From JAZLIT01 sp045617525 (lineage in GTDB: Bacteria > Bacillota > Bacilli > Bacillales_A > Planococcaceae): a stretch of DNA of 25,066 bases. The stretch spans positions 1-25,066 of the forward strand of contig JAZLIT010000261.1 of NCBI GenBank assembly GCA_045617525.1, given 5' to 3'. The position numbers and the translations under genes were made by a program. Shown here one piece after another: positions 1 through 7,249 of the stretch. The notes below the pieces were generated by a model that saw only the letters and a program-made list of their open reading frames with translations, had not been told where the DNA came from and ran no database searches. Positions within the stretch are counted from its first letter, which is position 1; the number at the start of each line of letters is the position of its first letter.

Positions 1-29
1 GAAAATTTATAAAATTAAAATAATAAAAC

Positions 30-58
30 TTATCATTTAACAATTAAATTGGTAAAAT
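30..58 (+). promoter_or_regulatory. Candidate sigma-A promoter of ald
   Basis: TTATCA (30-35), a 17-bp spacer and TAAAAT (53-58) give 4/6 and 5/6 matches to the vegetative consensus, upstream of an AGGAGG site at 97-102. The surrounding DNA is very AT-rich, so chance matches are likely. Bases 1-109 hold no other recognisable element. Confidence 0.35.
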
Positions 59-109
59 GAAGTTAATTTACTGCCATAACAAGTAAAAAGACAATTAGGA
101 GGCACATCA

Positions 110-1231
110 ATGATTATCGGAGTACCAAAAGAAATTAAAAACAATGAAAATCGCGTTGCAATGACACCTGCTGGGGTAGTTACATTAAAAACAGCAGGTC
201 ATGAAGTTCTAATTGAAGTGGGTGCTGGCGTTGGCTCATCTTTCACAGATGAAGATTATGTAGCCGCTGGTGCGAAAATTGTTAATACAGCAAAAGAAGC
301 CTGGGCAGCTGAAATGGTGATGAAGGTGAAGGAACCTGTAGAAAGTGAATATCATTATTTTTATGAAGGGCAAATATTATTTACATACTTACATTTAGCA
401 CCAGAACCAGAGCTAACACAGGCATTAATTAATAATAAAGTTGTCGGTATTGCCTATGAAACAGTCCAATTACCGAATCGTTCATTACCTTTGCTAACAC
501 CTATGAGTGAAGTTGCAGGGAAAATGGCTACACAAATCGGTGCACAATATCTAGAACGTACTGAAGGTGGTAAAGGGATTTTACTAGGCGGTGTTTCAGG
601 TGTAGCACGTGGGAAAGTAGCGATTATCGGTGGGGGTATTGCCGGTGCTAATGCTGCGAAAATTGCGGTAGGTATGGGGGCAGATGTTACGGTTATTGAT
701 TTAAGTCCAGATCGTCTACGTCACCTTGAAGATATGTTTGGCCGCGATGTGCAAACATTGATTTCAAATCCATTTAATATTGCTCAAGCTGTTAAGGAAG
801 CCGATTTAGTGATAGGGGCAGTATTAATTCCAGGTGCAAAGGCTCCGAAACTTGTTACTGAGGAAATGGTGAAAACGATGCAAGTGGGCTCTGTCATCAT
901 AGATATCGCAATTGATCAAGGCGGAATTTTTGAATCAAGTGATCGTGTAACAACTCATGATGATCCAGTTTACGTGAAGCATGGTGTACTACATTACGCT
1001 GTTGCAAATATGCCTGGCGCAGTGCCGCGTACTTCAACAATTGCATTAACGAATAATACGGTACCCTATGCATTACAAATTGCCAACAAAGGCTTCGCGA
1101 TAGCATGTACAGATAATGATGCATTGAAACTTGGCTTAAATACATTAGATGGACATGTAGTCTATAAAGCAGTTGCTTTTGATCAAGGCCTTCCTTATGT
1201 TTCAGCAGATGAAGTTTTAGCAACATTATAA
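110..1231 (+). CDS. ald: Alanine dehydrogenase
   Basis: Cytoplasmic NAD-dependent L-alanine dehydrogenase, interconverting L-alanine with pyruvate plus ammonium; in spore formers it lets cells use alanine as carbon, nitrogen and energy source. The 373-residue product has the full family length and opens with the typical MIIGVPKEIK. Lys74, His95 and Asp269 sit where the substrate-binding and catalytic residues of the family lie. The Rossmann dinucleotide motif GGGIAGANAA is at about 174-183, followed by the acidic end of beta-2 (VTVID). AGGAGG at 97-102 with 7-nt spacing fixes the ATG. A weak hairpin follows the stop and the next gene has its own strong promoter, so ald is probably monocistronic. 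In B. subtilis ald lies elsewhere on the chromosome, so its position next to the ytkL-dnaE block is a lineage feature. Confidence 0.97.
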   Translation: MIIGVPKEIKNNENRVAMTPAGVVTLKTAGHEVLIEVGAGVGSSFTDEDYVAAGAKIVNTAKEAWAAEMVMKVKEPVESEYHYFYEGQILFTYLHLAPEPELTQALINNKVVGIAYETVQLPNRSLPLLTPMSEVAGKMATQIGAQYLERTEGGKGILLGGVSGVARGKVAIIGGGIAGANAAKIAVGMGADVTVIDLSPDRLRHLEDMFGRDVQTLISNPFNIAQAVKEADLVIGAVLIPGAKAPKLVTEEMVKTMQVGSVIIDIAIDQGGIFESSDRVTTHDDPVYVKHGVLHYAVANMPGAVPRTSTIALTNNTVPYALQIANKGFAIACTDNDALKLGLNTLDGHVVYKAVAFDQGLPYVSADEVLATL

Positions 1232-1241
1232 TACTAGTGGC

Positions 1242-1271
1242 GGGGTGCTTAGCGCATCTCGTATTTTCTTT
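1242..1271 (+). terminator. Weak candidate terminator of ald
   Basis: GGGGTGC (1242-1248) can pair with GCATCTC (1254-1260), 7 bp including two G-U pairs, around a 5-nt loop, followed by a T-rich stretch. The stem is short and the T tract is interrupted, so this is only a candidate. Confidence 0.35.
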
Positions 1272-1289
1272 GGGCTAGAGGGTATTTAG

Positions 1290-1318
1290 TTGCCATTGTT
1301 GCTAGGCATTTGTAAAAT
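1290..1318 (+). promoter_or_regulatory. Sigma-A promoter of the small membrane protein
   Basis: TTGCCA (1290-1295), a 17-bp spacer and TAAAAT (1313-1318) match the vegetative consensus at 5/6 in both boxes, 37 bp ahead of the GTG start at 1355. It makes the small gene a separate transcription unit from ald. Confidence 0.6.
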
Positions 1319-1354
1319 GAGGGAATAGATTTTACATCTAGAGGAGGAGCAACA

Positions 1355-1555
1355 GTGAATAAACCAGGTGTGTTGTTGATGTTTATAGGTGCAGTGCTAA
1401 TTGCATTATTATTGTTTATTAATTTCCCTATCAGTTTTAGTGTATGGGTAACGTTATTTATCGTAAGTATGGTGATCGCAGGTAGTGGTACTGTTCTATC
1501 AATCGTTGAATTAGGCAAAAAGATTAAAGCGGATCAAGCTTTACGAGGTAAATAA
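1355..1555 (+). CDS. Small two-helix membrane protein of unknown function
   Basis: A 66-residue protein that I do not recognise. It has two hydrophobic segments, roughly residues 6-23 and 29-48, with a short polar turn between them. The C-terminal tail (GKKIKADQALRGK) is basic, suggesting a cytoplasmic C-terminus by the positive-inside rule. The GTG start is supported by GAGGAGGAG at 1341-1349, 5-6 nt upstream. The gene has its own promoter and is closed by a terminator right after the stop, so it is a self-contained unit. This complete expression context is the main reason to believe in it; no enzymatic motif is visible. Confidence 0.75.
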   Translation: MNKPGVLLMFIGAVLIALLLFINFPISFSVWVTLFIVSMVIAGSGTVLSIVELGKKIKADQALRGK

Positions 1556-1557
1556 TC

Positions 1558-1606
1558 AAAAGGCTATTGCCAATTGCGTTTTATACGCATTGGCGATAGT
1601 CTTTTT
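1558..1606 (+). terminator. Intrinsic terminator after the small membrane protein
   Basis: A long stem (AAAAGGCTATTGCCAAT pairing with ATTGGCGATAGTCTTTT, with G-U pairs and one bulge) closes over a short T/A loop and ends in CTTTTT. It starts three bases after the stop codon. Confidence 0.75.
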
Positions 1607-1714
1607 GGATAGAGGAAATTTACTTAAAGTGCATGAATCAAAGTTGGTGAGAGGTAAAACTTAATGTCTCTTATAAATCTAGTTGTTTTGATCGTACCCG
1701 CGTAAATAATTGCC

Positions 1715-1743
1715 TTGCTAATTACTGATTTTACTTATATGAT
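1715..1743 (+). promoter_or_regulatory. Candidate sigma-A promoter of the GNAT gene
   Basis: TTGCTA (1715-1720), a 17-bp spacer and TATGAT (1738-1743) match the consensus at 4/6 and 5/6. Transcription would start near 1750, about 50 nt before the ATG at 1799. Confidence 0.45.
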
Positions 1744-1798
1744 TATTCAATATAAAAAATAGAAGATTCAGTCATTAAAGCATGAGGGGGATATTTAC

Positions 1799-2344
1799 AT
1801 GTTTTTTTACGAAGTAGATGACGAAATTCAATTAAAACTAATTACAGCGCGTGATGCAGAGGAAATTTACGCTTTTGTGAATCGCTCTAGACAGTATTTA
1901 CGTGAATGGCTTGGCTGGGTGGATACTACAAAAACTGTTGAGGATTGCCGAAGTTTTGTGATAATGAATTTAAAAAAATTCGCGAATGATGAAGGGTTAG
2001 ATACAGCGATTATTTACAAAGGGCAATTTGTTGGGAAAATTGGTATGAATACAATTAATTGGACGACAAAAACAGCTGAAATCGGGTATTTTTTAGATGA
2101 GTCATTTCAAGGCAGTGGTATTATGACACGTGCTGCGAAAGGTATCCTAGATATCGCATTTACACAATACATGCTTGATAAAGTTGAAATTCATGCTGCA
2201 GTTGGCAATTTGAAGAGCTTACAAATTCCAGAACGTCTAGGCTTTACGAAAGAAGGTAAAGTGGTTGATGGAGAGTGGCTATATGATCACCATGTAGACC
2301 ACATTGTATATGGATTAAAGGCGGAAGATTGGCTAGGTAAATAA
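1799..2344 (+). CDS. GNAT-family N-acetyltransferase, RimJ/RimL/YdaF type
   Basis: A 181-residue acetyl-CoA-dependent N-acetyltransferase of the ribosomal-protein-acetyltransferase type, resembling B. subtilis YdaF in length and pattern. The acetyl-CoA binding core is visible as AEIGYFLDESFQGSGIMTRA, whose QGSGIM fits the Q/R-x-x-G-x-G/A loop, at about residues 96-115. It is followed by the helix and beta-bulge region with N..S..IPERLGF near 136-149, typical of RimJ/RimL-type enzymes. GAGGGGGAT at 1784-1792 precedes the ATG. The true substrate cannot be told from sequence; N-terminal or side-chain amine acetylation of a protein, or a small-molecule amine, are both possible. It faces pepQ convergently and shares a bidirectional terminator with it. 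Confidence 0.88.
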   Translation: MFFYEVDDEIQLKLITARDAEEIYAFVNRSRQYLREWLGWVDTTKTVEDCRSFVIMNLKKFANDEGLDTAIIYKGQFVGKIGMNTINWTTKTAEIGYFLDESFQGSGIMTRAAKGILDIAFTQYMLDKVEIHAAVGNLKSLQIPERLGFTKEGKVVDGEWLYDHHVDHIVYGLKAEDWLGK

Positions 2345-2370
2345 ATTGTAGTGATGAGACCCACTTTGAT

Positions 2371-2424
2371 AAAAATAAAAAAACGAGCGATCACATTTTC
2401 ACTGTGATTGCTCGTTTTCATTTT
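2371..2424. terminator. Bidirectional terminator between GNAT gene and pepQ
   Basis: CGAGCGATCACA (2384-2395) pairs with TGTGATTGCTCG (2403-2414), a 12-bp stem with one G-U pair and a 7-nt loop. An A-rich run on the left and TTTT on the right let it work on both strands for the two converging genes. Confidence 0.9.
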
Positions 2425-2425
2425 A

Positions 2426-3514
2426 TTAAAGAATTACTAATTCTTTCGTGTACTTCGTTAATACTTCTACGCCTAATTCAGTAACTACAACATCGTCTTC
2501 AATACGAACGCCTGTTACGTCTGATTTATAAACACCAGGCTCTATCGTGAATACTGTGCCTGCATCAAGTGTTACGTCGTTTGCACCGTTAATTGAAGGG
2601 AATTCATGTACTGAGATTCCAAGACCATGACCTAAACGGTGTGTGAAGTATTCACCAAATCCTGCTTCTGTAATTACGTCTCGCGCAATCTTATCTAATT
2701 CACTTGCTTTTACGCCAGCTTTTACAGCTGAAATTGCGGCTTCATTTGCTGCGCGAACGGTATTGTAAATTTCAACTTGTGCCGCAGATGGCTTGCCAAA
2801 TGCAACTGTACGTGTAATGTCCGAGCAATAGCCTTCGTAAATAACACCTAGGTCAAATAGGATGAAATCACCTTTTTGAATTTTACGATCGCCAGGCGTA
2901 CCGTGAGGAGAGGCTGATTTTTCACCAGCTAATACCATTGTATCGAAGCTCATTGAATAGCCTTTTGCTTTAATAGCGGATTCGATGGCATTTAAAATTT
3001 CCATTTCTGTTTTACCTTCAGCAATCTCGCTTACGCCTACTTCGATTGCATAGTCTGCTAGTTTTGCCGCTTCACGTAATTTTTCAAGCTCGTCTTCTGA
3101 TTTAATCACGCGCATTGCATTGATTTTGTCGTCTAGACGCTCAAATGTTGCTGTAGGGTAGAAGCTAATTAATGCTTCTAAACGTTCAACTGTTAAGTGT
3201 GATTTTTCAATCGCCATTTTTTCAATTGTTACAGCACGAGAAGAAATTGCTTGTGCAACGATATCCCAAGCGTTTTCTGTATCCATATGACCGATAGCTT
3301 CATATGCCCAGCCTGCTGCTACAACGTCCGGTACTTCCATTTTAGGGCAAATAATAAATGGTTCTGCGTCTTTAAAAACCATGACACCTAATAAACGTTC
3401 ATGAGGGTCGCTATCGAAACCAGAAAAATAAAATACGTTATCTGGCGTTGTTATGAATGCTGCGTCAAAATTGTTTTCATTTAAATAAGCTTGTACTTGT
3501 TGGATTTTGCTCAT
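2426..3514 (-). CDS. pepQ: Xaa-Pro dipeptidase / aminopeptidase P-like M24B metallopeptidase
   Basis: Cytoplasmic metallopeptidase of the pita-bread (M24) fold that releases or cleaves next to proline in short peptides. With the chosen start it has 362 residues, normal for the YqhT/PepQ type. An N-terminal creatinase-like domain (about 1-130) precedes the catalytic domain. The five metal ligands are all present: Asp221 and Asp232 (FDLG, SDITRT), His296 (GHGLG), Glu325 (TIEPG) and Glu339 (RIEDD). The frame stays open 45 codons further upstream, but the ATG at 3514 has a perfect AAGGAGGAA site 8 nt away and begins the conserved sequence MSKIQQVQAYL. It diverges from ytkL over about 130 bp. The exact specificity (dipeptidase versus aminopeptidase) is not determined by sequence alone. 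Confidence 0.93.
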   Translation of the reverse strand: MSKIQQVQAYLNENNFDAAFITTPDNVFYFSGFDSDPHERLLGVMVFKDAEPFIICPKMEVPDVVAAGWAYEAIGHMDTENAWDIVAQAISSRAVTIEKMAIEKSHLTVERLEALISFYPTATFERLDDKINAMRVIKSEDELEKLREAAKLADYAIEVGVSEIAEGKTEMEILNAIESAIKAKGYSMSFDTMVLAGEKSASPHGTPGDRKIQKGDFILFDLGVIYEGYCSDITRTVAFGKPSAAQVEIYNTVRAANEAAISAVKAGVKASELDKIARDVITEAGFGEYFTHRLGHGLGISVHEFPSINGANDVTLDAGTVFTIEPGVYKSDVTGVRIEDDVVVTELGVEVLTKYTKELVIL

Positions 3515-3643
3515 TGTAAATTCCTCCTTGGCAAATCCCTTTGAACGATAGAGATTTTGTGCATCTAGCATATCAAAAAAAAAGGTATCGTGCATTTTTT
3601 CTCGAATAATAAAAGTAAAAATAGAGTGTAAAGGAGCGTTTCT

Positions 3644-4327
3644 ATGCAAATTTCATATCATGGACATTCAGTCGTAAAGATTGTAACGAATGGGAAAACG
3701 ATTTTAATTGATCCATTTATTAATGGAAATGGATTAACGGACTTAAAAGTAGAATCTGAGGCACCAGACGTAATTTTATTAACGCATGGACATAATGACC
3801 ATGTAGGAGACACATTAGAGCTTGCGAAAAAGAAAAATGCGCTGGTTGTGGCGCCGAATGAGCTGGCGGATTATTTAGGTTGGCAAGGGGCTAATGTACA
3901 TAATATGCATATTGGCGGTGCGTATCAATTTGATTTTGGAAAGGTGAAATTTACACAGGCTTTTCATGGATCATCTTATGTAACCGAAAATCTGGAAATT
4001 ATTTATACCGGGATGCCGAGTGGGATATTATTTATGGCGGAAGGATTAACGATTTACCATGCCGGCGATACAGCATTGTTTGGGGATATGGAGTTAATCG
4101 GTAAACGTCATCCAATTGATGTTGCCTTTTTACCGATCGGCGATAATTTTACGATGGGCCCAGAGGATGCGGCGTATGCAGTATCTCTGTTAAAACCGAA
4201 AATTGTTGTACCGATACATTATAATACGTTCCCACCGATTAAGCAGGACCCGCAGAATTTTGCTGTACTAGTTGAAGGTGCGGAAGTTCAAGTTTTGGCA
4301 GCAGGCGATTATGTAACATTGCCATAG
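3644..4327 (+). CDS. ytkL: UPF0173 metal-dependent hydrolase YtkL
   Basis: A 227-residue metallo-beta-lactamase-fold hydrolase of the UPF0173 family, the full family length. The metal-binding signature THGHNDH is at residues 47-53 (His48, His50, Asp52, His53). Further ligand motifs follow as HAGDTALFGD and PIHYNTFPP. A short HGHSVVKI motif near the N-terminus is typical of this subfamily. AAGGAG at 3631-3636 with 7-nt spacing supports the ATG. The family is widespread in Firmicutes and archaea but its physiological substrate is unknown to me. It diverges from pepQ and ends in an elaborate hairpin before ytoI, in the same relative position as in B. subtilis. Confidence 0.93.
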   Translation: MQISYHGHSVVKIVTNGKTILIDPFINGNGLTDLKVESEAPDVILLTHGHNDHVGDTLELAKKKNALVVAPNELADYLGWQGANVHNMHIGGAYQFDFGKVKFTQAFHGSSYVTENLEIIYTGMPSGILFMAEGLTIYHAGDTALFGDMELIGKRHPIDVAFLPIGDNFTMGPEDAAYAVSLLKPKIVVPIHYNTFPPIKQDPQNFAVLVEGAEVQVLAAGDYVTLP

Positions 4328-4336
4328 TTTAATAGG

Positions 4337-4400
4337 GAAGTAACTATTCTTACCCTTGGGAAATTGATTTTACCTGGGGAAAATGGTTGCTTCTTTATTT
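4337..4400 (+). terminator. Terminator-like long hairpin after ytkL
   Basis: GAAGTAACTATT (4337-4348) pairs with AATGGTTGCTTC (4382-4393), 12 bp with two G-U pairs, followed by TTTATTTT. The 33-nt loop is unusually large and carries two similar copies of TTACC(C/T)xGGGAAA, which could fold further. Confidence 0.7.
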
Positions 4401-4427
4401 TGTAGTGAAGAAAACCATAAATATGTT
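4400..4427 (+). promoter_or_regulatory. Candidate sigma-A promoter of ytoI
   Basis: TTGTAG (4400-4405), a 16-bp spacer and TATGTT (4422-4427), about 40 bp upstream of the ATG, directly after the ytkL terminator. Matches are 4/6 in each box, so support is moderate. Confidence 0.35.
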
Positions 4428-4468
4428 ACACTGAAAGTAATAAAGTATGATGAGAAACAGGTGAGAGT

Positions 4469-5776
4469 ATGTCTACAAAACATGAAAAGATTTTGCAATA
4501 TATCGAATCACTACCAGTAGGCGATAAGATTTCAGTACGTCAAATTGCTAAAGAGATGCAAGTAAGTGAGGGTACAGCTTATCGTGCCATTAAAGAAGCT
4601 GAAAATCGTCGTCTTGTAAGCTCGATTGAACGCGTAGGAACGATTCGTATTGAAAAGAAGAAAAAAGAGAATATTGAACGTTTAACATTTGCTGAAATTG
4701 TCAATATCATCGATGGACAAGTATTAGGTGGCAAAGGTGGTCTTCATAAAACGTTAACGAAGTTTGTGATTGGAGCAATGAAGCTTGAGGATATGATGCG
4801 TTACACTGATGCGGGTAGCTTACTAATTGTCGGAAACCGAACAAAGGCGCATGAATATGCTTTGCAAACTGGCGCAGCTGTATTAATTACAGGGGGCTTT
4901 GATACGAGTGAGGAAAGTAAGGCTCTTGCCGATGAATTAGAATTGCCAATTATTTCAACAACGTATGATACATTTACGGTTGCGACAATGATTAACCGTG
5001 CAATTTATGATCAGTTAATAAAAAAAGATATTTTATTAATAGAAGATATTTATGTCCCAATGGAAGATACTCATGTCTTACGAAATGACCAAAAAATCTC
5101 GTCCTTCCATATGCAAAATTTAAAAACATCGCATGGTGCATTCCCTGTTGTAACGGCTCAAAATAAATTAGTCGGAATGATTACTTCAAGGGATGTAATC
5201 AATAAAGATGAAGATGAAGCGATTGATAAAGTAATGACAAAAAATCCAATCGCGGCCTCGATGAAAACAAGTGTAGCGAGTGCAGGCCACCGCATGATTT
5301 GGGAGGGCATCGATTTATTGCCTATCATTAATGATGAGAGTGTGCTACAAGGGGTTATTAGTCGTCAAGACGTATTAAAAGCATTGCAATTAGCGCAACG
5401 TCAACCGCAGCATGGTGAGACGATTGATGATTTAGTGAAAAATGAAATGAAGGTTTTAGGCGAGGATGAAATTGTAGTGGAATTTACAGTTACACCTCAG
5501 ATGACAAATCAATTCGGTGCAATTTCATATGGTGCGTTTACAACGTTATTAGCTGAAGCTGGCTCATTCGCATTGAAACGCCGCAAACGTGGCGATGCGG
5601 TTGCCGAAAATATGACAATTTACTTTATTAAGCCTGTTCAAATGGAAAGCGTTTTAATAGTGCGCCCTCGTATTTTAGATATGAGTCGTAAATTTGTGAA
5701 AATGGACTTTGAAGTATTTAATGGTGCTATACTTGTTGGTAAAGCGATGATGATGTTCCAATTATTAGAACGTTAA
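4469..5776 (+). CDS. ytoI: HTH-DRTGG-CBS-CBS-hotdog regulatory protein YtoI
   Basis: A 435-residue multidomain protein with the YtoI architecture. Residues 1-60 form a winged helix-turn-helix (SVRQIAKEMQVSEGTAYRAI). A DRTGG domain spans about 70-180, with NRTKAHEYALQTGAAVLITG around 123-142. Two CBS modules follow at about 195-255 and 256-310 (FPVV..GMITSRDVI; LPIIN..GVISRQDVL). A hot-dog thioesterase-like domain fills about 330-433. CBS pairs usually bind adenine nucleotides, so the layout suggests a DNA-binding protein sensing a nucleotide and an acyl-CoA-like ligand; this is inference, as no function is established for the family to my knowledge. The start has a modest AGGTGAG site 5 nt upstream. 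It is convergent with ytpI and precedes nrnA, an enzyme for nanoRNA and nucleotide signals. Confidence 0.92.
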   Translation: MSTKHEKILQYIESLPVGDKISVRQIAKEMQVSEGTAYRAIKEAENRRLVSSIERVGTIRIEKKKKENIERLTFAEIVNIIDGQVLGGKGGLHKTLTKFVIGAMKLEDMMRYTDAGSLLIVGNRTKAHEYALQTGAAVLITGGFDTSEESKALADELELPIISTTYDTFTVATMINRAIYDQLIKKDILLIEDIYVPMEDTHVLRNDQKISSFHMQNLKTSHGAFPVVTAQNKLVGMITSRDVINKDEDEAIDKVMTKNPIAASMKTSVASAGHRMIWEGIDLLPIINDESVLQGVISRQDVLKALQLAQRQPQHGETIDDLVKNEMKVLGEDEIVVEFTVTPQMTNQFGAISYGAFTTLLAEAGSFALKRRKRGDAVAENMTIYFIKPVQMESVLIVRPRILDMSRKFVKMDFEVFNGAILVGKAMMMFQLLER

Positions 5777-5791
5777 CTTTTGGCTTAAAGT

Positions 5792-5824
5792 AAAAAAGAA
5801 GTGGCTTTTTGCGCACTTCTTTTA
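5792..5824 (+). terminator. Intrinsic terminator of ytoI
   Basis: AAAAGAAGTG (5794-5803) pairs perfectly with CACTTCTTTT (5814-5823) around a 10-nt loop. The A and T flanks could also stop transcripts from ytpI on the other strand. Confidence 0.85.
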
Positions 5825-5878
5825 GAGAATGTGGACGAAAGTTTATATTGCTAAGTTTTTAAGTATGTAGGATGACGG

Positions 5879-6190
5879 TTATTTATTTAACTCATATTCT
5901 TCTACCACGAATTTACCTTCATGATTAGCGCGTTTTAATTGATTAAAAATCAGTAAAATCCCAATAACTATAAAGAAACCCCCAATGATGAAACCCACTA
6001 AATCAGGGGAAACAATCAATGTATTAAGACCGAACGCCGTGATAAAAACCCCAAGTGTAACGCCAGCTTTCGCTTTATACCACTTTTTACTAATTGGTAA
6101 TGTCGCACGGAACTGTTTCGTCTTATAATAGAAATAAGCAACGGCTGAAATAATAATAACTACAAATAAAGCATAATTTATAAATTGCAT
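5879..6190 (-). CDS. ytpI: YtpI family membrane protein
   Basis: A 103-residue integral membrane protein matching the YtpI family in size, hydrophobic pattern and genomic position between ytoI and nrnA. Three hydrophobic segments lie at about residues 4-22, 41-59 and 64-84. A basic loop (YYKTKQF, ISKKWYKAKAG) follows the first helix and an acidic tail (VVEEYELNK) ends the protein. The frame remains open seven codons further upstream, but ATG at 6190 has TAGGAGGATC 6 nt away. Function is unknown. It is transcribed towards ytoI and divergently from nrnA, with a perfect inverted repeat in the shared upstream region. Confidence 0.88.
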   Translation of the reverse strand: MQFINYALFVVIIISAVAYFYYKTKQFRATLPISKKWYKAKAGVTLGVFITAFGLNTLIVSPDLVGFIIGGFFIVIGILLIFNQLKRANHEGKFVVEEYELNK

Positions 6191-6219
6191 TGTGATCCTC
6201 CTATTTAGCAAAACTATCT

Positions 6220-6239
6220 TCTATTGTACCGACAATAGA
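6220..6239. promoter_or_regulatory. Perfect inverted repeat between ytpI and nrnA
   Basis: TCTATTGT-ACCG-ACAATAGA is an 8-bp perfect dyad in the divergent intergenic region. On the minus strand it contains TACAAT, a possible -10 box for ytpI with TTCGCA 18 bp upstream, so the dyad could be an operator over the ytpI promoter. No T tract follows, which argues against a terminator. Confidence 0.4.
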
Positions 6240-6284
6240 GAAAAAATGCGAACGGATTTCATAATGGAAGAGGAGGAAAGTGAA

Positions 6285-7232
6285 ATGAAACGTCAAATTA
6301 TTGACACAATTGAGAAGTATGAAAAAATTATAATACATCGTCACGTACGCCCAGATCCGGATGCATATGGATCTCAAATGGGCTTAGCTGAATTAATTAA
6401 GGCAAACTATCCAGCAAAGCAAGTGTTTGCAGTAGGTGAGCATGATCCATCTTTATCGTTTTTAGGATTCCCAGATGAAGTTGAAGATACAGTATTTGAA
6501 GGTGCATTAGTCATTACCACAGATACGGCAAATACAGAACGAGTTGATGACCAACGCTATAAAACAGGAGCAGCTTTAATTAAAATTGATCACCATCCAA
6601 ATGATGATCAATATGGCGACCTATTATGGGTAGATACGACAGCAAGCTCTGCAAGTGAAATGATTTATGAATTGTTTGAAGAAGGCAAAGAAGCGAAGGG
6701 CTGGCATTTACCGGATGCGTCTGCGCGCTTTTTATATGCAGGTATTGTGGGAGACACAGGTCGATTCCTGTTCCCGAGTGCTACACTTAAAACGTTTGAA
6801 ACTGCAGGCAAGCTAATTCAATATAAATTTGATCGCCAAGCAATATATGATGGTATGTATGAAATGGAACGTAAATTACTACACCTACAAGGTTACCTTT
6901 ATCAAAACTTTATAATTGATGAGCATGGTATGGCCTATATAAATGTCACGAAAGACGTCTTAAAAGAATTTGATGTAACACCATCAGAAACGTCTCTATT
7001 AGTGGGTTCATTAGGAAATGTAAAAGGGATTGTTGCATGGGTAATTTTCATTGAAGAAGATGATTCAATTCGCGTGCGCCTACGTTCAAAAGGACCAGTT
7101 ATTAATGGACTTGCCAAAAAATATAATGGTGGAGGACATCCACTTGCATCAGGTGCATCTGCAAATTCATGGGAGCAAGCGCAGCAAGTGATTGTAGATC
7201 TAAAAGAAATTTGTATGGCATATACAAAGTAA
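6285..7232 (+). CDS. nrnA: DHH-DHHA1 phosphoesterase NrnA (nanoRNase / pAp phosphatase)
   Basis: Bifunctional oligoribonuclease and 3'-phosphoadenosine 5'-phosphate phosphatase, degrading very short RNAs and linear dinucleotides from cyclic-di-nucleotide turnover. The 315-residue product matches B. subtilis NrnA (about 313). The DHH-family metal motifs are complete: His20 with Asp24/Asp26 (HRHVRPDPDAYG), Asp80 (VITTD), the DHH signature with Asp102-His103-His104, and Asp157 (GIVGDTGRF). The DHHA1 substrate motif GGGHPLASG is at 282-290. The frame extends 31 codons upstream, but AGGAGG at 6271-6276 and MKRQIIDTIEKY argue for ATG 6285. dnaE begins 17 nt downstream, so the two are probably cotranscribed; the ytrI gene between them in B. 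subtilis is absent. Confidence 0.94.
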   Translation: MKRQIIDTIEKYEKIIIHRHVRPDPDAYGSQMGLAELIKANYPAKQVFAVGEHDPSLSFLGFPDEVEDTVFEGALVITTDTANTERVDDQRYKTGAALIKIDHHPNDDQYGDLLWVDTTASSASEMIYELFEEGKEAKGWHLPDASARFLYAGIVGDTGRFLFPSATLKTFETAGKLIQYKFDRQAIYDGMYEMERKLLHLQGYLYQNFIIDEHGMAYINVTKDVLKEFDVTPSETSLLVGSLGNVKGIVAWVIFIEEDDSIRVRLRSKGPVINGLAKKYNGGGHPLASGASANSWEQAQQVIVDLKEICMAYTK

Positions 7233-7249
7233 TAAAAGGAGGGGTGACG

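Noticed and set aside
1664..1762. A 32-codon frame with an in-frame TAA at codon 14 that reads like a small membrane peptide (MSLINLVVLIVPA-stop-IIALLITDFTYMIIQYKK)
   Set aside because: It could be a decayed small gene, but the -35 and -10 boxes of the GNAT promoter lie inside it and the ribosome site is poor; AT-rich DNA readily encodes hydrophobic peptides.
3515..3649. N-terminal extension of PepQ by 45 residues
   Set aside because: The strong AAGGAGGAA site and the conserved MSKIQQVQAYL start inside the frame; the extension would overlap the ytkL start.
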